From Eremophila alpestris peregrina (lineage: Eukaryota > Chordata > Aves > Passeriformes > Alaudidae), in NCBI GenBank assembly GCA_009792885.1, contig WMCF01000056.1:1886085-1950084 (forward strand): DNA of 64,000 nt, given 5' to 3'. The number at the start of each line of letters is the position of its first letter. The stretch's first letter is position 1. The notes beneath the pieces are model-generated. The model saw nothing but the letters and a program-made list of their open reading frames with translations. It did no database searches and had not been told where the DNA came from. The position numbers were made by a program, and so were the translations under genes. Of this stretch, positions 48,501 to 62,000 are shown piece by piece.

Positions 48501-51500
48501 GAGCTGTTCAGTAAATACCTTAAAATTTTAACTTAGGATGCAGTAAAATGAATTAAAACTGCAACATAATTTTTGTAGAGGTTACTAAAGATTTTTCAGT
48601 GACATGAACTCTTTTCCTGATATTTCAGGAAGACACTATTTCCATTTCAGATATTCCAAGAACAGCCAGAATGGAAAAGCATGGGCATTCCTCTTGATCC
48701 CTGTCACCAATCTCTTTCCAGCAGCAGGCACATGGGGTGGCACAGGACTGTTTCACTCACATGAAATGTTACATTCTCCATGGACCAGTGAGGGTGATGG
48801 AGAAACTTGCTCTATTAGATCTGACAGCAAAAGCTGTTGCCTGCTCTTCCATTAAAATGAACAGGATTTATGACGGGGGGAGAGAAGACACTAACTCATG
48901 TGCCATGCATATTAAACACATTTCAGGCAGCCAGAGCTGGGATGTGCTGGGGCCACCAGCCACACGATGTGGCAAAGGGCTGGGTGCAAAGCTGGCTTTG
49001 AACAGGGAGGTTGACTCCTGTGAAGTGCAGGATTGAAAAAAATTCGTTATTTTAATTCAGTTCAGTTTAAGCTGGGAGTATTCAGAGTTTCATATGTCCT
49101 TTGACCCTTTCAAAATTCAGTGAAGTGCAGAAATAGACTTGAGACTTAGGTTTATCTTTAACTATAAATGGACCAACCGTGTGCATCTATTCATGCTTTT
49201 AGAAATTATGTTCTCTTTTTGCATGGCTAATGGTATTTGCTTAATGTTTAAGTAGATCTTCTTTCCCCTCAGGCTCCTTTTCTCTAATTACTCTTCTTCA
49301 GTAATTACTCATTTTTATGACTTAAAAAAACTCTCACACCAACACCATCAACTTTCAAGTGCAGAGAATTCAATGCTTTCAGAAAAAATTTTGAGTAAAC
49401 TTTGAGTTTAGAAGTGCCAAAGAGACTACAAAGGATTCCATAAACTTTGTCAGAATCACAGCAGGGAATAATTCTGCAATTACATTTTTTGGCAAGTAAG
49501 ATCCTTACAGCACATTTTAGGCAATATAATTCTGCTTATAAATATGAAAAAATGAGAACTTTCTTAGTATGCACAATCTACAATGAATAAAACAGCATCA
49601 GAATTTAGTACTAAGTAGTAACAAGCTGATCAAGACAAATCCAATCTGCCTTCTGAAATGTTATTCAGAAGCAGATGAAATTTTGTTTCACAGTCCAGAA
49701 TATTTCATTTGATTATCACAAATACTTCATCCTACTTTCTGATCTTCTAAAATAAAACTGACTTCAATTTCATTTTTAAAATGCACTTGTTTTATTCTTG
49801 CATCCTGTAGATAAAAAATAATGTTATAAAAAATCCAGTGTCCGTAAATAGTTGAGGTCACTCCTGCATCTCTGCATCTAACCCAGGGATCAGGATGATG
49901 AAAATATTAAGGTTATCTGAAGTCATCTGATGGAAGGAAGCACATGAGAGCAGTTGCATAAGAAGGAAATGAAGACATAGTTTCCTCCCCAGATTTTTGA
50001 GATACACCGAAGTCTCAAAACTAGTACTGACAGAAGATATAATTTTTCCATTTTGTACCTGTGCCTCTGTTACAGGCATGAATCTGTAATAAATGTTGGG
50101 AGCACATTTAGGGAAGAAATCTGTTTGCCTGCTACTGACTTATGGAAAATCAGAACTGCAGCCAAATGAACTCTCTGGCAGGTAAGCTGGGTTTTGCTGC
50201 AGAACAAAAATCAGCTGTGACACCTGGGGGTGCACACACTGGAGGGGTCAGGGTGCTCCTGTGTTTGCCCAGCATTAGAGCACACAACCTTTCATTTCAA
50301 ACTTCTCCACCTTGAAGGTGCAAGTTCTGTGGCAATGTACAGCTGAGCAGAATTGCTGCCTTCCAGCACTACACAGAACAGAAGCTCTTACGTAAGTGTA
50401 AGCAAAATTTCCAGGAAGGGCCACATTCCTGACTGAAAAGCATCCAGAGCAGACATTCTTTCAATACCACATGAAAACTAAAGGGAGGATGAAGGCAAAG
50501 AATTTCTGACAAGGGACTCTATAGGCTTAATTCAATTTTATCATAATCCAGGAATGTGAAGCTGTATGGTCTCCAGATGTTTTTGCCAGATGGGGCCACA
50601 GCATTAGGCATTCCACCAGTGCTAATCTGGCTTTAGTGTTCTGTAAGGGAAGTCTAGAACATTACACAAACACAGCATCCCCCTGGGACAGAACCTGGAA
50701 ACAGTGCACAGGGAGGTGCAGGAAACTACAACCTGCAGATTTTAGCCAACACAGAACAATGATGTGGGTTCATCATACTCAGGAAGACAAGAGAGGGTGA
50801 CAAAGTTTGGGTAAAATGGGATATAGTTTCTCAATCTTATACAACAAATACACATTTCTATATTCCACAGAGCTACCCACAGTCTGATTATGCAGGGGAT
50901 GGCAATTTATGAGTGCAGATACCAGCATCTGAGAGAATCCAGTGGGACTAATGGAGCCTTGACCATGCACCAGGGAACTAAAAATCTCCTATAGGACACA
51001 TATCCTTGCCTTACCCCTTTGGATACCAAAAGCAGAAGTAATGATCACCAGGAACAGCAGAGGAATGAGCAGCTCCTGGTTCTGTGCTAGATTGTGCACC
51101 CTTCTGAAGTACCCTGTACAGCACCAGTAACAGATAAACCAGTGTCTCAATACCCCTAAGTGGGAATATCTTTCCCTCCACCATGAGAATTTTGTTTCGT
51201 GCTATGGCCTTTAGGAAACTCCCAAGTACAAAGAAGTTGGAACAGATCCTGTTGAGCCCAATGGAAAGCCTCTGCTGGTGACTGCAGAGAGCTTTGTACG
51301 TAAGTGAAGGAGCAGCTTTCCTGCACTCCCTACTCCAGTGAACCACTTCCTCATTAGCTGGAGCCAGCTGCGTCACTTGGAACAGATCCTTTGGGTATGA
51401 GAGTTCATGGTGCACAGTAGCACCAGGGAATACACAACAAAATGTATAAATAGATAAGAATTCTGTAGAGAGAACCTGGTTTTCTTCCTGCAGTCCCTCA

Positions 51501-52344
51501 GACCAGCACAGTACTCTGAGACAGTGGTGGGAGCATCTTTTAGGTGAATACTCCAGGCTGGAATCTGCTAGCTAAGACACATGTTTGAAATATAAAATAT
51601 GTAGGTCAAAGACTTGAAGTGCACACACCCTGTAAAAAAGCTGGGTTTGGAAGAAGTCAGAGAATTAATCTGAAGCATTCTGCTGTAGGCTTCAATAATT
51701 GACAAAACCCCAAACAAAAACCACACACACGCAAGCTGAACAAAAACCTCTCCTCACCAGAGTCTAAAAATACAGTTACAAAGAGATCATCACTTCCTTT
51801 CCTGCCACCCAGGGCCTTCTACTCCCCAAACACTCCTGTCATTGGCTCAGACTCACAGAGGAAGTGGTTGCTGCAGCAATGGCAACCCAATGAAAGCTCT
51901 TTATCTCCTACATTTTTGATTTTTTTATAGCATGCAGAAAGAGCAGACAGCAAGACCACAAACTTGTTGCATGGCAACACAGCATGACCTTCCCTTTTAC
52001 TTTCCATAAAAATAAAGAATTCAGACAAACTTAGAGAATTCTTTGACATATGTCATGTGCCTGTAAATTATTCCTTGGGAAAGACAAAAAGGTACAATTA
52101 AGGGAAAAGATGGAAGAAAATATTAAAACATGAATGAAAATCACTAAAAATGTCCATGCCCAGACAAGTCTCACAGGTTGGCCAGTAATCTAATTTCAGT
52201 CTAACATACTTTTAAATGCATGTGGTTCAGTCATACTCTTATAGCAGCACATATCTGCATTACTTTCAAGTTAAGACATTGCTTTTTTTAGTGGTTTCTG
52301 ATAATTTCTATTATTTCTACAGCTTTGTGACTGTGAAACATTTT

Positions 52345-52426
52345 TATGATAATAAATAAATAATAAAAATATGATAATAATAAAAATATGATAATAAATA
52401 AATAATAAAAAAAATTTTTTTTTATT
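52345..52426. repeat. AATA-rich array ending in an A/T hairpin
   Basis: Two near-copies of an ATGATAATAAATAAATAATA-like unit separated by a shorter copy, then about eight A followed by nine T and TATT, which mirrors the preceding AATA. The last 25 bases are close to a perfect inverted repeat. Confidence 0.8.
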
Positions 52427-55400
52427 CTAAAAGCTTCATGAACTCTCAGCTTTGTTAACCAGATATTCCCATGCTTTAATGGGAATACTCAGGCATTTCT
52501 GCAGCAGCTCAAAGGTTGGGTAAATGCCTGTTGAAGAATTTCCTCACTAACAAACCAAGTGCTCTTGTGGACAGTTTCTCAGATTTGTTTTAAATCTCTC
52601 TTCCTTATTTGAAAAGTTTTGGGGTGGGAAGAGAGGGAGAGGATGTCACACTGCCTGATGGGTGTTACCAAAACAGTGAAACCTCTAACATGTGCTATCT
52701 CATGCTGGGCCTGGGAGCTTCACTAGGAGGATTTTAGCAAAGTAGTTCAGGGAACAGCTTTAGTGGAAGCTCATGGCAAACTGCTCCTGCACTGTCATGT
52801 TCCAGCCACTTGTTAATCTTTAGAATATTCCATTCCTCCACCTCTCACATTCATTCACAGAATTAATACATAAAAGGAATGTTAATGGTTAATTATCCCA
52901 CCTGGAAACCTAAATTCTCTATTTCTCTTTTTTTTTTTTGACGGTTGTTTTGCTTTGTACTCAGTATGGACTGCAGGATTCTCCTGAAAGGCAGATAAAC
53001 ATCTGGGCACTCTGAATTCCTCACTGCCATGGCTGAACTGTCTCCAGCACCTCAGACACACAAATTAAAGCTACACAGTGGAACAGCAGAGCAGGGAAAT
53101 TCCTCAGCTGCACCTTCCTCAATCCTCAACATCTGATACAGCTACATCCCAATCTTGGATTAGCAAAGCCACCACAGACAACCAAGCTAAGCACTGCTTA
53201 CTTAATATTGTCTTCTATGCAGGCTGCAGACAATTAGTTAAACACAAATAAATTAATGCATCTAATTCTATTCTTTGATTGAAAGGATGGCAACGAGCAA
53301 TTTGCTGCCTCAGCTGGTCACGACTGTCACCAGTTTGGCTCTGTGGGAAGCTCACAGTGTCACTTCTGCTGGAGCCAAGTGGTCACCTTGTTGTGAGCAC
53401 AGATGCTGGCAAGTAGGGAAAGATGTGGGAAGAGTTCTGGCATTCCCAGGGGGATCCATCAATGCACACAAGGTTTATGTAATATTCTACTATTTACTAT
53501 ATTCCTTATACTCTCTATACTCCAGTTGCCCATACTAAACCTGCCCTGTGCCCATCTCTTTATGATTCTGAATTAACTCAACAGCCACCTGATATAATCT
53601 GGATCACAAATAACTCACACTAAATAAACAAATAACACACAGAAATGAAGTTACATTAGAAAAGAAAAAGCACCCCAGGTATACAATAAAATAGAACAGA
53701 TAATGCAGTGGTCTTAAAAATAATACTTAATGCCAAAAAGATAGCAGAAATGAAAAAATAAAAAGAAACTTTTTATTCCAGCTTGTTTCTTTAAATTTAA
53801 ATTGCAAACCAAATAATTACTATTGAAATTTAATAGTTAAGATGTTTAAAGTGAGGCCTAAACACAGAAGACAATTTAGTGTTGCAAACAAAGCTTTTTT
53901 AGGCAAGGAAAGATGCAAGGTTGTATTCAGGGCTGCTGGATGACAAGTGTTTTCATGTCATTTTCCCATGGCACTTAGTGACATTAAAACTCCAGAGTCT
54001 GGCAAGCATGACTGATCATTGCTTTATTTTCTCATTCTTCCAATAACTCTAACACACAAACAAATAATGACCATCAACAGAGAATCCAAAAGCTTAGACC
54101 TGACAACCAAACAGGGCTTCCAAAAGGGCAGACTGTGTTTAGTTCAATTTGTTTTAGTGATGGGTCAGGGATCTTCTTTCACAACTCAGAGGATTCCCAC
54201 TGTCCAGTTCTTCCTGAGCTACTGAGAACAAATAAAAGATTTGCATTCTAGCACCTGAATTACAGTGTGTGGAAGAGAGAAAATGAAGTGTGAGTTTCAG
54301 CCTGGGGTTCATCCAGTATTTCTTATATTACCTGCCTTCATGAAAGCCAGGCAATTCCACATGGAGCAAATCTGCATCACAGTTCCCCACAAAGGTACAA
54401 ATTGAGCAGATCCAGCTCTCATGGCAGTCTTCTACATTCCTCTATTTCTTTTTTTATGGGCAAAATAGGATAGCCAGAACAAGGATGACTATGCAGCATT
54501 ATGGATCTGCTGGCTTTTGGTGGCCTCCTAACAAAATGTAGGAAACTGCTTGAGCAGCACTGAGCACAGGACTGGTACAGAACACACTGACTGCAGGTGA
54601 CTCCCTAAAAATCACTTCATTTTTGGTGCCAGAACTCACAAACTGGAGACCCAAACTCTCATGTAGCTGCCTTAACTTGGGAAGGCTCTTTTCCTTAAAA
54701 ATAGACCTTCCAATTTTCCTCTGAGCCCTGATGTGTGCCACAGAGACACAACACATTCTTCTACAGCCAGAAGGTTTGAATTTAAGGCTTGCTATTTATA
54801 TAGTTATTCCAGTCCTCAACTGTGCCACAAAGCCCTGACAGCCCCAACTATTCAACAACTGACTTCTCTGACACAAAGACAGCCAGGATGGCTAAAGGTC
54901 ATTCATATCAATAAATGCCTATGAATGATCAAGTTTCTGGGTTTTTTTTAATCTGTGGACATGAAAGGATGATTCAGTAATTTCATTACAACAGGAAGAT
55001 CAAACTAGCATTGGTTTTTCACTTACTATTAAAGGCAGTCCTGCAGGGCTGAAATGCTACACTATTCCTTGCCATTCCATTTTTAGTTCCTTTTCTTTCC
55101 TTTCCTTTTCTATCTATTGGTGAGATTCATATTACAAAAGCCTCAACCTTTACAAAATGGATGCTTTTATCTTTGCAGCTGAAGTGCCTGTGAAGTCAGT
55201 ATGATGTGAAAGGTTTTCTGCATTTCAGTCCCTTTGCCACGTGAGTATCTGGCAGACGTCACTGTGCTGTCACTGTCCCACCTTTGTGAGGACACACATT
55301 TAGGGCAACAATAGCACAATGTGCATTTTCTCAAGCCCAGAAATGCAATCCCAAAGGGGAACTTGCAGAGACACACTTGCCTCTCCATTCATCCATAGAC

Positions 55401-56481
55401 CAAATGTTTCTTAAGGCCATTTGAATGACATTTCTTCTTCCAATGACGTCAGAAGAACAAAGTGACATTAAATGAATTCTCAGTTATAAATAATTGTCTC
55501 CACATCACAACAACTTCATTGAAATTTCTAAAATTGCAATTGCCCCTGCAAGAATTCAAAATAATGAACAAAAATGTGCTGTTTTGTCCTTTCAGTAAAA
55601 GATAGAAGAAATTCATCTCAGACAGCCTCTCAGAGAACACCATCACCAAGATTTGTATGAGCAGTTATTAAGTGAGAAGCTCAAAGAAGTGGAACTGCCT
55701 TAAATTTTCTTGAAATGAAAGATTAGGTGTAGTTTTGAAGGTTATATGAAAAAGATGCTGAAAGAAGATGAGTTTTAAGAGCTATCAAATAATTAACCTG
55801 TGAAACAATATGAAAACAATAAAGAATAACACAGACAGGGACTGCAGTGTGAGCTCAGTGTGGGCTGACTCCTTTGGCTGAACTGCTCTGAGCTCCCATG
55901 GTGAGATTGTTCCCAACACTCAGGCCAAGGTTTGCAGGTAATCCAGGTGGAGACAACCAACCCAGTATTGCCCTCAGGACTGTCCTTGTTCTCTTAGCTC
56001 CCTCTCAGCTTCTCTTAACTAGAACTTCTGTTTTATTACTGTTTTTTTGGAACAAAAGATAAAAGAGCTTATAACTGAAGCCAAATAACCATTCTCCTCT
56101 CCTGCTGATCTGGATTTGACTTGACAATGGCCACTGTCTTGCTGAATCTGGCCTGAAATATCAAAAGCAGCTGGTAGTTTGACTTAATCCAGTCTTGCTC
56201 TGACAGTAATTCCGATGAAGGCACTTCAGTGCATGTGTTGTGTATTTACTAGCTGTCTGTTTATATTGCTAACAATGATGTTGATACTGCAGCAGGTCAT
56301 TGCCAGTTAAGTAAAACACCAGTTTATGTTACTATCAACTATTTATTTTAACACTGACATAAGCAGTGCTTTGTGTAAATACGTAGTGGTATTTTTCTGT
56401 TAACAGAATTGTGTTTAAAATTCATGTTATCAGTAACAGTAATATGAAAATGAACCACTTACATTGAGGAGATTAATATCT

Positions 56482-56526
56482 AAAGTAGATTTGTATCTAA
56501 ATCTAATCAAAAGTAGATTTGTATCT
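56482..56526. repeat. 17-bp direct repeat pair
   Basis: AAAGTAGATTTGTATCT occurs at 56,482-56,498 and again at 56,510-56,526 with 11 bases between. Probably a small local duplication. Confidence 0.8.
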
Positions 56527-57194
56527 CATGAGCAGAGACATTAACTGGCTAACAACTGCCATTACAAGAGATTCTTCTCCTGCTGGTAAAAACTCCAATT
56601 TTAGTTGCATGATGTTTTACTGTGTCTACTTTAGGCTCAGAAAGCCACAATGAAAATGGCTCCGGAATGTTTTAGTTGCTGGTAAAAATAATAGCAATTA
56701 TTAAATAAAAATGATTCATTGTATTGGAAATAAATGTCAGAATTTTTTTTTCCTTTGGAAGGATCTTATGCCTACAGGGAGCTGGGAAGGGGACTTGAAA
56801 TTCAACAGACATGTAGTCTTTGCATAAATACTTATGCATGAAAATCCCTGGGCTAAATATAAACCTTTAAATTTAAGTCTTTGCAAATACAGCTCCATAT
56901 TCTCAAAGAAGCTTTTTAGGGCTTTCCAGAAGAATTATCAAAATACTCTGTTCTTACTGCACACTCTCACAGATCCTACTATATTTAGGATATATGTTTC
57001 TCGTGTTCTTTATCACAGATTTTTTTTCTATTGCTTATTCTCTTCTATCATATGGCATTGTGTACATTCAAAATGCTCCTTTTATCCATTACTTCCATTA
57101 TCTCAAGTGCAGCAGCCTGTGCAGGGCATCCCAAGGTTCCAGCACTGGTGATAAGAGGCAGCAGCTCACATGAGGCCAGATGATCACACACCCC

Positions 57195-57280
57195 ATGATG
57201 GCCCTGCCCATGGCAAGGGGTGGGACCAGATGACCTTTAAAGGTCCTTCCCAACCCAAACCATTCTGTGATTCTGTGATA
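57195..57280 (+). mobile_element. CR1 LINE 3' end with octamer tail
   Basis: The plus strand shows CCAGATGACCTTTAAAGGTC, then CTTCCCAACCCAAACC and ATTCTGTGATTCTGTGAT, the signature tandem octamer tail of avian CR1. This is the best preserved CR1 3' end here. Related sequence may extend upstream to about 57,105. Confidence 0.93.
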
Positions 57281-60200
57281 GTCAAGCTCTTTTTTTCTCA
57301 GAAGTTTGCAAAATCCCCCAAGGTAATTACAAACAAAAACTGTGCTGAAGGAAATCTTACTCAGCTTGTGAAGCCAGGCAGTCAGGAGCTATGGAAAGGG
57401 CTGGGTGTCTGATTGGATCTAAATGCACTTGGGTACCTAAACACTGGCACAATTAAATAATCATGTACCACTTTTTCTCCCTATTGGAGGCAGTTGCATA
57501 CTAATGTGGATGATTTTATGTAGGGCTTCTGCTAAATTTGCTGGAGTGCTGAAAAACATTCTGGGAAGGGCAAAGCTCAAGGTCACATGGAGGCTCCACA
57601 CATCCTCTGGGCATCACTAGCACGAGGGCCTGGCTGTGATGCAGAAGGATGAGGAATGCCCACATTTAAGCAATGGAGGTAACACAAAGCAAATCACTCA
57701 TCCCAAATTTTTCACAAGCAATTGCTATTCTCTTGTTCCTCATCAGCTGGGTACCCCACTTGACACAAGAGATCTGATTTGGAGAAATGCTAACTGTTTA
57801 CCAGCTGCTAAAGTCTATGAGAACTGTGTTCCACCCTGGAAAATCAAGCTCCAAGTGTTAAATACTCAAAAAAGGTGAATATTTTCAACTATTGTCTCAA
57901 TAGACTTTCATCATCTGCAACATTATAGAACATTTTCATTTTCAGACGTGTAATTAAAATAAATTGATTAATATTTAGTAAACATTGAGCTACTTTAGTG
58001 ATAAGCATCACTCAAAACCATGGTAGACACTGGTTCCAGTTTCAGAGATGTAAGTTAGTGGAAAGAAAGACAAAAAAATTATATCATGAAAACATGGTGT
58101 TCACACCAGCCTCACCCAGCTTTTCCAGGAGCCAGTTTTATGGAAAATAGATTCAAAAAGCAGGCAAACCAAAACAACATTAATTTTTGCACCTTCTAAT
58201 TCTAAGTGCCCTTGAACTCTTAAATAACAATTTTTAAATCAGGCTATGTTGATACCAAAATTGTAATTTCCCTGCTGGCTTGGAATCTCTGCAAAAGGAT
58301 AGAGGCTACTGAAATCTCTGCAGACAGGTGAAAATGAAGTGAGATGGCTCTGAGCTCAGAGTGGCAGCTTGCAGATGTATTTTTCCTGCTTGTGCTTTTA
58401 TCTGTGGTTAAATAAAAGCATTCAGCTTTCAGTTCTTATCTTTTCAATGTGTTATATTCATGCTACAGGAAACAAACATCAGCATTTTGACCCTCTGGGG
58501 TTTTTATTCTGAAAACAAGACATTGATACAGGGTAGAGCAAGCAACAGCAAAACTTCATTTTTTAAATTGGAGAAGCAGCAAAATTAATTTTGAAAGCTT
58601 CTTCGTTCACAGTTGAAAGGCTTTGTACAAAACTTCATCCTGGAGTGATATTTTCAGCTGTAATATGGGGGTTAGGAATGGAAATGCTGACAGGCCCATA
58701 ATTATGGAAGCGGAGCGGGCACCACTATCGAGTATATCAGATATCAACTGCTTCAATTCAGCACAAGGTATCAAAAGATGTTCCTGTCTGTCCTCATTAA
58801 AGCAGCACTTGAAATTCCTTTTAACCTCAGTGACTCAAACTATTAATTTGGTGTTCATCAGGACACTTACACCAGGGCTAATACTTGCATGAATACACCC
58901 CATTCTGTGCTTCAAACCAAACTGCTGGATCATCCTAAATGGTTAAGCCCATAGAAACTGAAAAAATAAATGGCTCAGAACATTTTATTTTACAGGACAC
59001 AAACTGAAGCCATGTAAAGTAACATCAAAATGACACACCCATTCCTGTGTTCTAGGAGGTTTTAAAGGTTCTCTTTGAATCCAGATAAACAATGATATAT
59101 TTGTGTGCAATTGCATTTAGTGCCATCACCTCTGTTCACTGAATCTTGTTTGACACCTCATATATTGGCAGGAAACTTTTGATGCCTGCACATATTCCAT
59201 GCATGGAAAGGAAAGAAGATCAAGCCTGGAGGTCCAGGAAGGCAGCTGGGTGAAGAATATGCTTATAGTCTGTATGGATTTTAATTTATGTTATTAATTC
59301 CACCAAAAACATTCACTAAATTGGTAGCATGATTATAATGCACACAGTATATTCTGTTTCTGTAATATATCAATTCTGAAATTTCATCTGACAGTTGTTT
59401 GCTGTAATAATGTTCTTTTCTTCAATAGACAGAGAAAGAGCAGCAGGAGGTTACCTTTGAATTATTTCCACCCATGTACTCTATATCATGATACCAACAC
59501 ACTCACTCCTATTTCCTTCTCTGCATTAAGGTGTATGAAAACTACAGAAAGAGTGAATTTACCCCTCTTGCATATAGCCAGAAAATCAAATTTGTGATGC
59601 CAAGTTCTCCTGAACAAACCCTTTTTCAAGCATAAAGAAATAATTTTTTTTACAAAGTATGTGTTGCATTCTGTACAAATCCAGGTCTACAGCTCTTATC
59701 AAGTGAGGGAAATAAGGAATGTCACATTCCACAGAAGCTTGCCTCACTGGAAATGGGATTGATGGTGTTTTTGATGACTAGGTAGAGAAAGAAAACATCT
59801 CACTGAACAGAAAGTACTTTCCCATGGAAAGCTGGAATAGTACTATTTTGAGTAATGCCCTACTTAAGCACAGGGACACCCTCACTGTGTCACTCACACA
59901 AACGTGATTTGCATGTTTTGATAGTTTATAATTCTGCCTCAGACTACAGCAATGCCTTCTCCTAGATGATTCAGAAGATTATAATATTTGCATATTTCCC
60001 CCATTCCTGGCAGCACAAGCTTCCACGGGCCATCAATTCCAGGGCTGCAGCCACTGCAGGAGAGCACGAGCAGCAAAACGGAAAGGTCCCAACGCCTGCT
60101 GATGTCATTCCTAATTGAATGTGGAGCACACTGGGTCTGCCAGGATTCCTGCACTTGTACTCATGGGATGTGTTAATCTTCTGATGAGGAAAACACATTT

Positions 60201-61889
60201 TCTCCTGAGGAGGACAGGATTTTAGATATCAACAGAGGACAGTGTAATTTTGTAGTTCCAGAACAAGGGGCTGCGTGAAGAAGATTTTTGACTGTTAACT
60301 CACTCCCTGAAGAAGATGAGGCAGCAAAGCAACAAATGCCAGAACAGAAAAATGTACTGGCTTACCAAGCCAGGCTCATTCCTCCTAGATATCTACTGAC
60401 CAGAAAAAACCTTGCTTCATCTTGTGCCATTTTGCCCATATTATATATCATTTAGCAAATCATCAGGTTTACAATTTTATTAGAAGTCCCTAGAAAACGG
60501 TTTAAATTTTCTAACATAATTTGATCCTCTGGTAGCACAGTTTAAAGAACACATAAATGTGAATGTCATGTGCAAAAATGACTTGTGGTACTTTGTGGGA
60601 GAGTGAGACAAAGCACTTTACCTAAAGCCAGCAGAGTTCTACAGGGTGCAGCTCAGAGCAGAATTATCTTGCATGTCACACACAGCTCCTCATTCAATGA
60701 ATTCTCTCTTAGGTTCATATTTTTGCATTCTTAATGCAAAAGAAGAGAAGCTCCCACAGGCTTCACTGTGTAGAAGTGGCCCTGAGAAGGGCATTAATCT
60801 TGCTGGCCAGCATGTATAGGAATGCTGTCAATTAATTACAAACATTTCAAATGCTTGACTGAAGATCGTGTACGGGGTGTGCTTTCCACTTACTGATTTA
60901 CAGTCAGTGGGAGGAGGTTAGAGCAAAAATGTGACTACAAATCAAAGTTAAACATGGACATGGAAATTTATCTCTGTTTTCAAGACAGGCAGTTCTCTGT
61001 GTGCTGGGCATGAACCAGGGTTGTGGTGATGAAACAACAGCAGAAGTGGGTTTGCTCCTGGCAGTGACAGAGTGAGGAATCACTCCTGGAGCACAGGACC
61101 CTGTTAGTTTAGATGCTCTGCATCCCATAAGAGCTAGGATCTAAAATAAAGCCAACATGAACTCCTTTCAGAGATAAAAGAATCAGAAGAGTTCACAGCT
61201 CCAAATGGAAAGCAGGGAACATGACATCCTGCCAACCAGCACTTGGCAAAACAACTTCTAATATAATATGCAAATACTGGTGCACTGATAAATATTACTT
61301 GCAAAAAGTATTAATAAACTGCCTGAAATCCTAACTATGAGCATTATTGCTATCTCTGTGATTCTCTTTAAGAAGCAGTCCCCAAACAGTTGATGGTTTA
61401 AAGGAGTAAAAATTAAAAAAAAAACAGTAATCAAAAATCCTCTATTGAAGTTTTGTGCTTACATGCAGTAAAGCAGATATTCATGGTAAAAAATATCTCA
61501 GTTGGTATTCTAAAGATTGCATCTTTGCATTTACAATTCATTCAGTATGTTGTGTTGGCATTAAATTATAATTCTATATTTTCACCAAGTAGGACAGGAG
61601 TTGTGTTAATTTACTTTTCATATGCTTTTCATTTGCTATCATCTATTCAATGCATTGAACAGAAAATTGAGAAAGAGCATGTGAGAGTGGTTCCTATTAT
61701 TCAAGAAAAATAAAAAAAGGTGTGTAACTAGCCCACCTTGTATGCATAAACACAGAGTGAAATTGAAGACAGCTTTAGTGAGGAGAAGTCATGTGTTAAT
61801 CTGTGTTTAAAGAGGTCAGCAGGTACACAGCCACAGCAGACCCAACAGATAATGGGCAATTTAATATCAAAAGCCCTTTTTGACAAGGC

Positions 61890-62000
61890 CACAGAATCAC
61901 AGAATATGCTGGGTTGGAAGGGACCCACCAGGATCATCAAGTTCAACTCTTAGCCCTGCACAGGACATCCCCAAGAGTCACACCATGTGCCTGGGAGCAC
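61890..62000 (-). mobile_element. CR1 LINE 3' end, minus orientation
   Basis: The plus strand begins CACAGAATCACAGAATATGC, then GGGTTGGAAGGGACCCACC and AAGTTCAACTCTTAGCCCTG, the reverse complement of a CR1 3' end with its octamer tail. It is 5'-truncated at an uncertain point near 62,000. Confidence 0.9.

Noticed and set aside
51011..51415. Minus-strand 134-codon frame in intron 1
   Set aside because: No family resemblance, no exon-like boundaries and no match to the expected first PITPNC1 exon.
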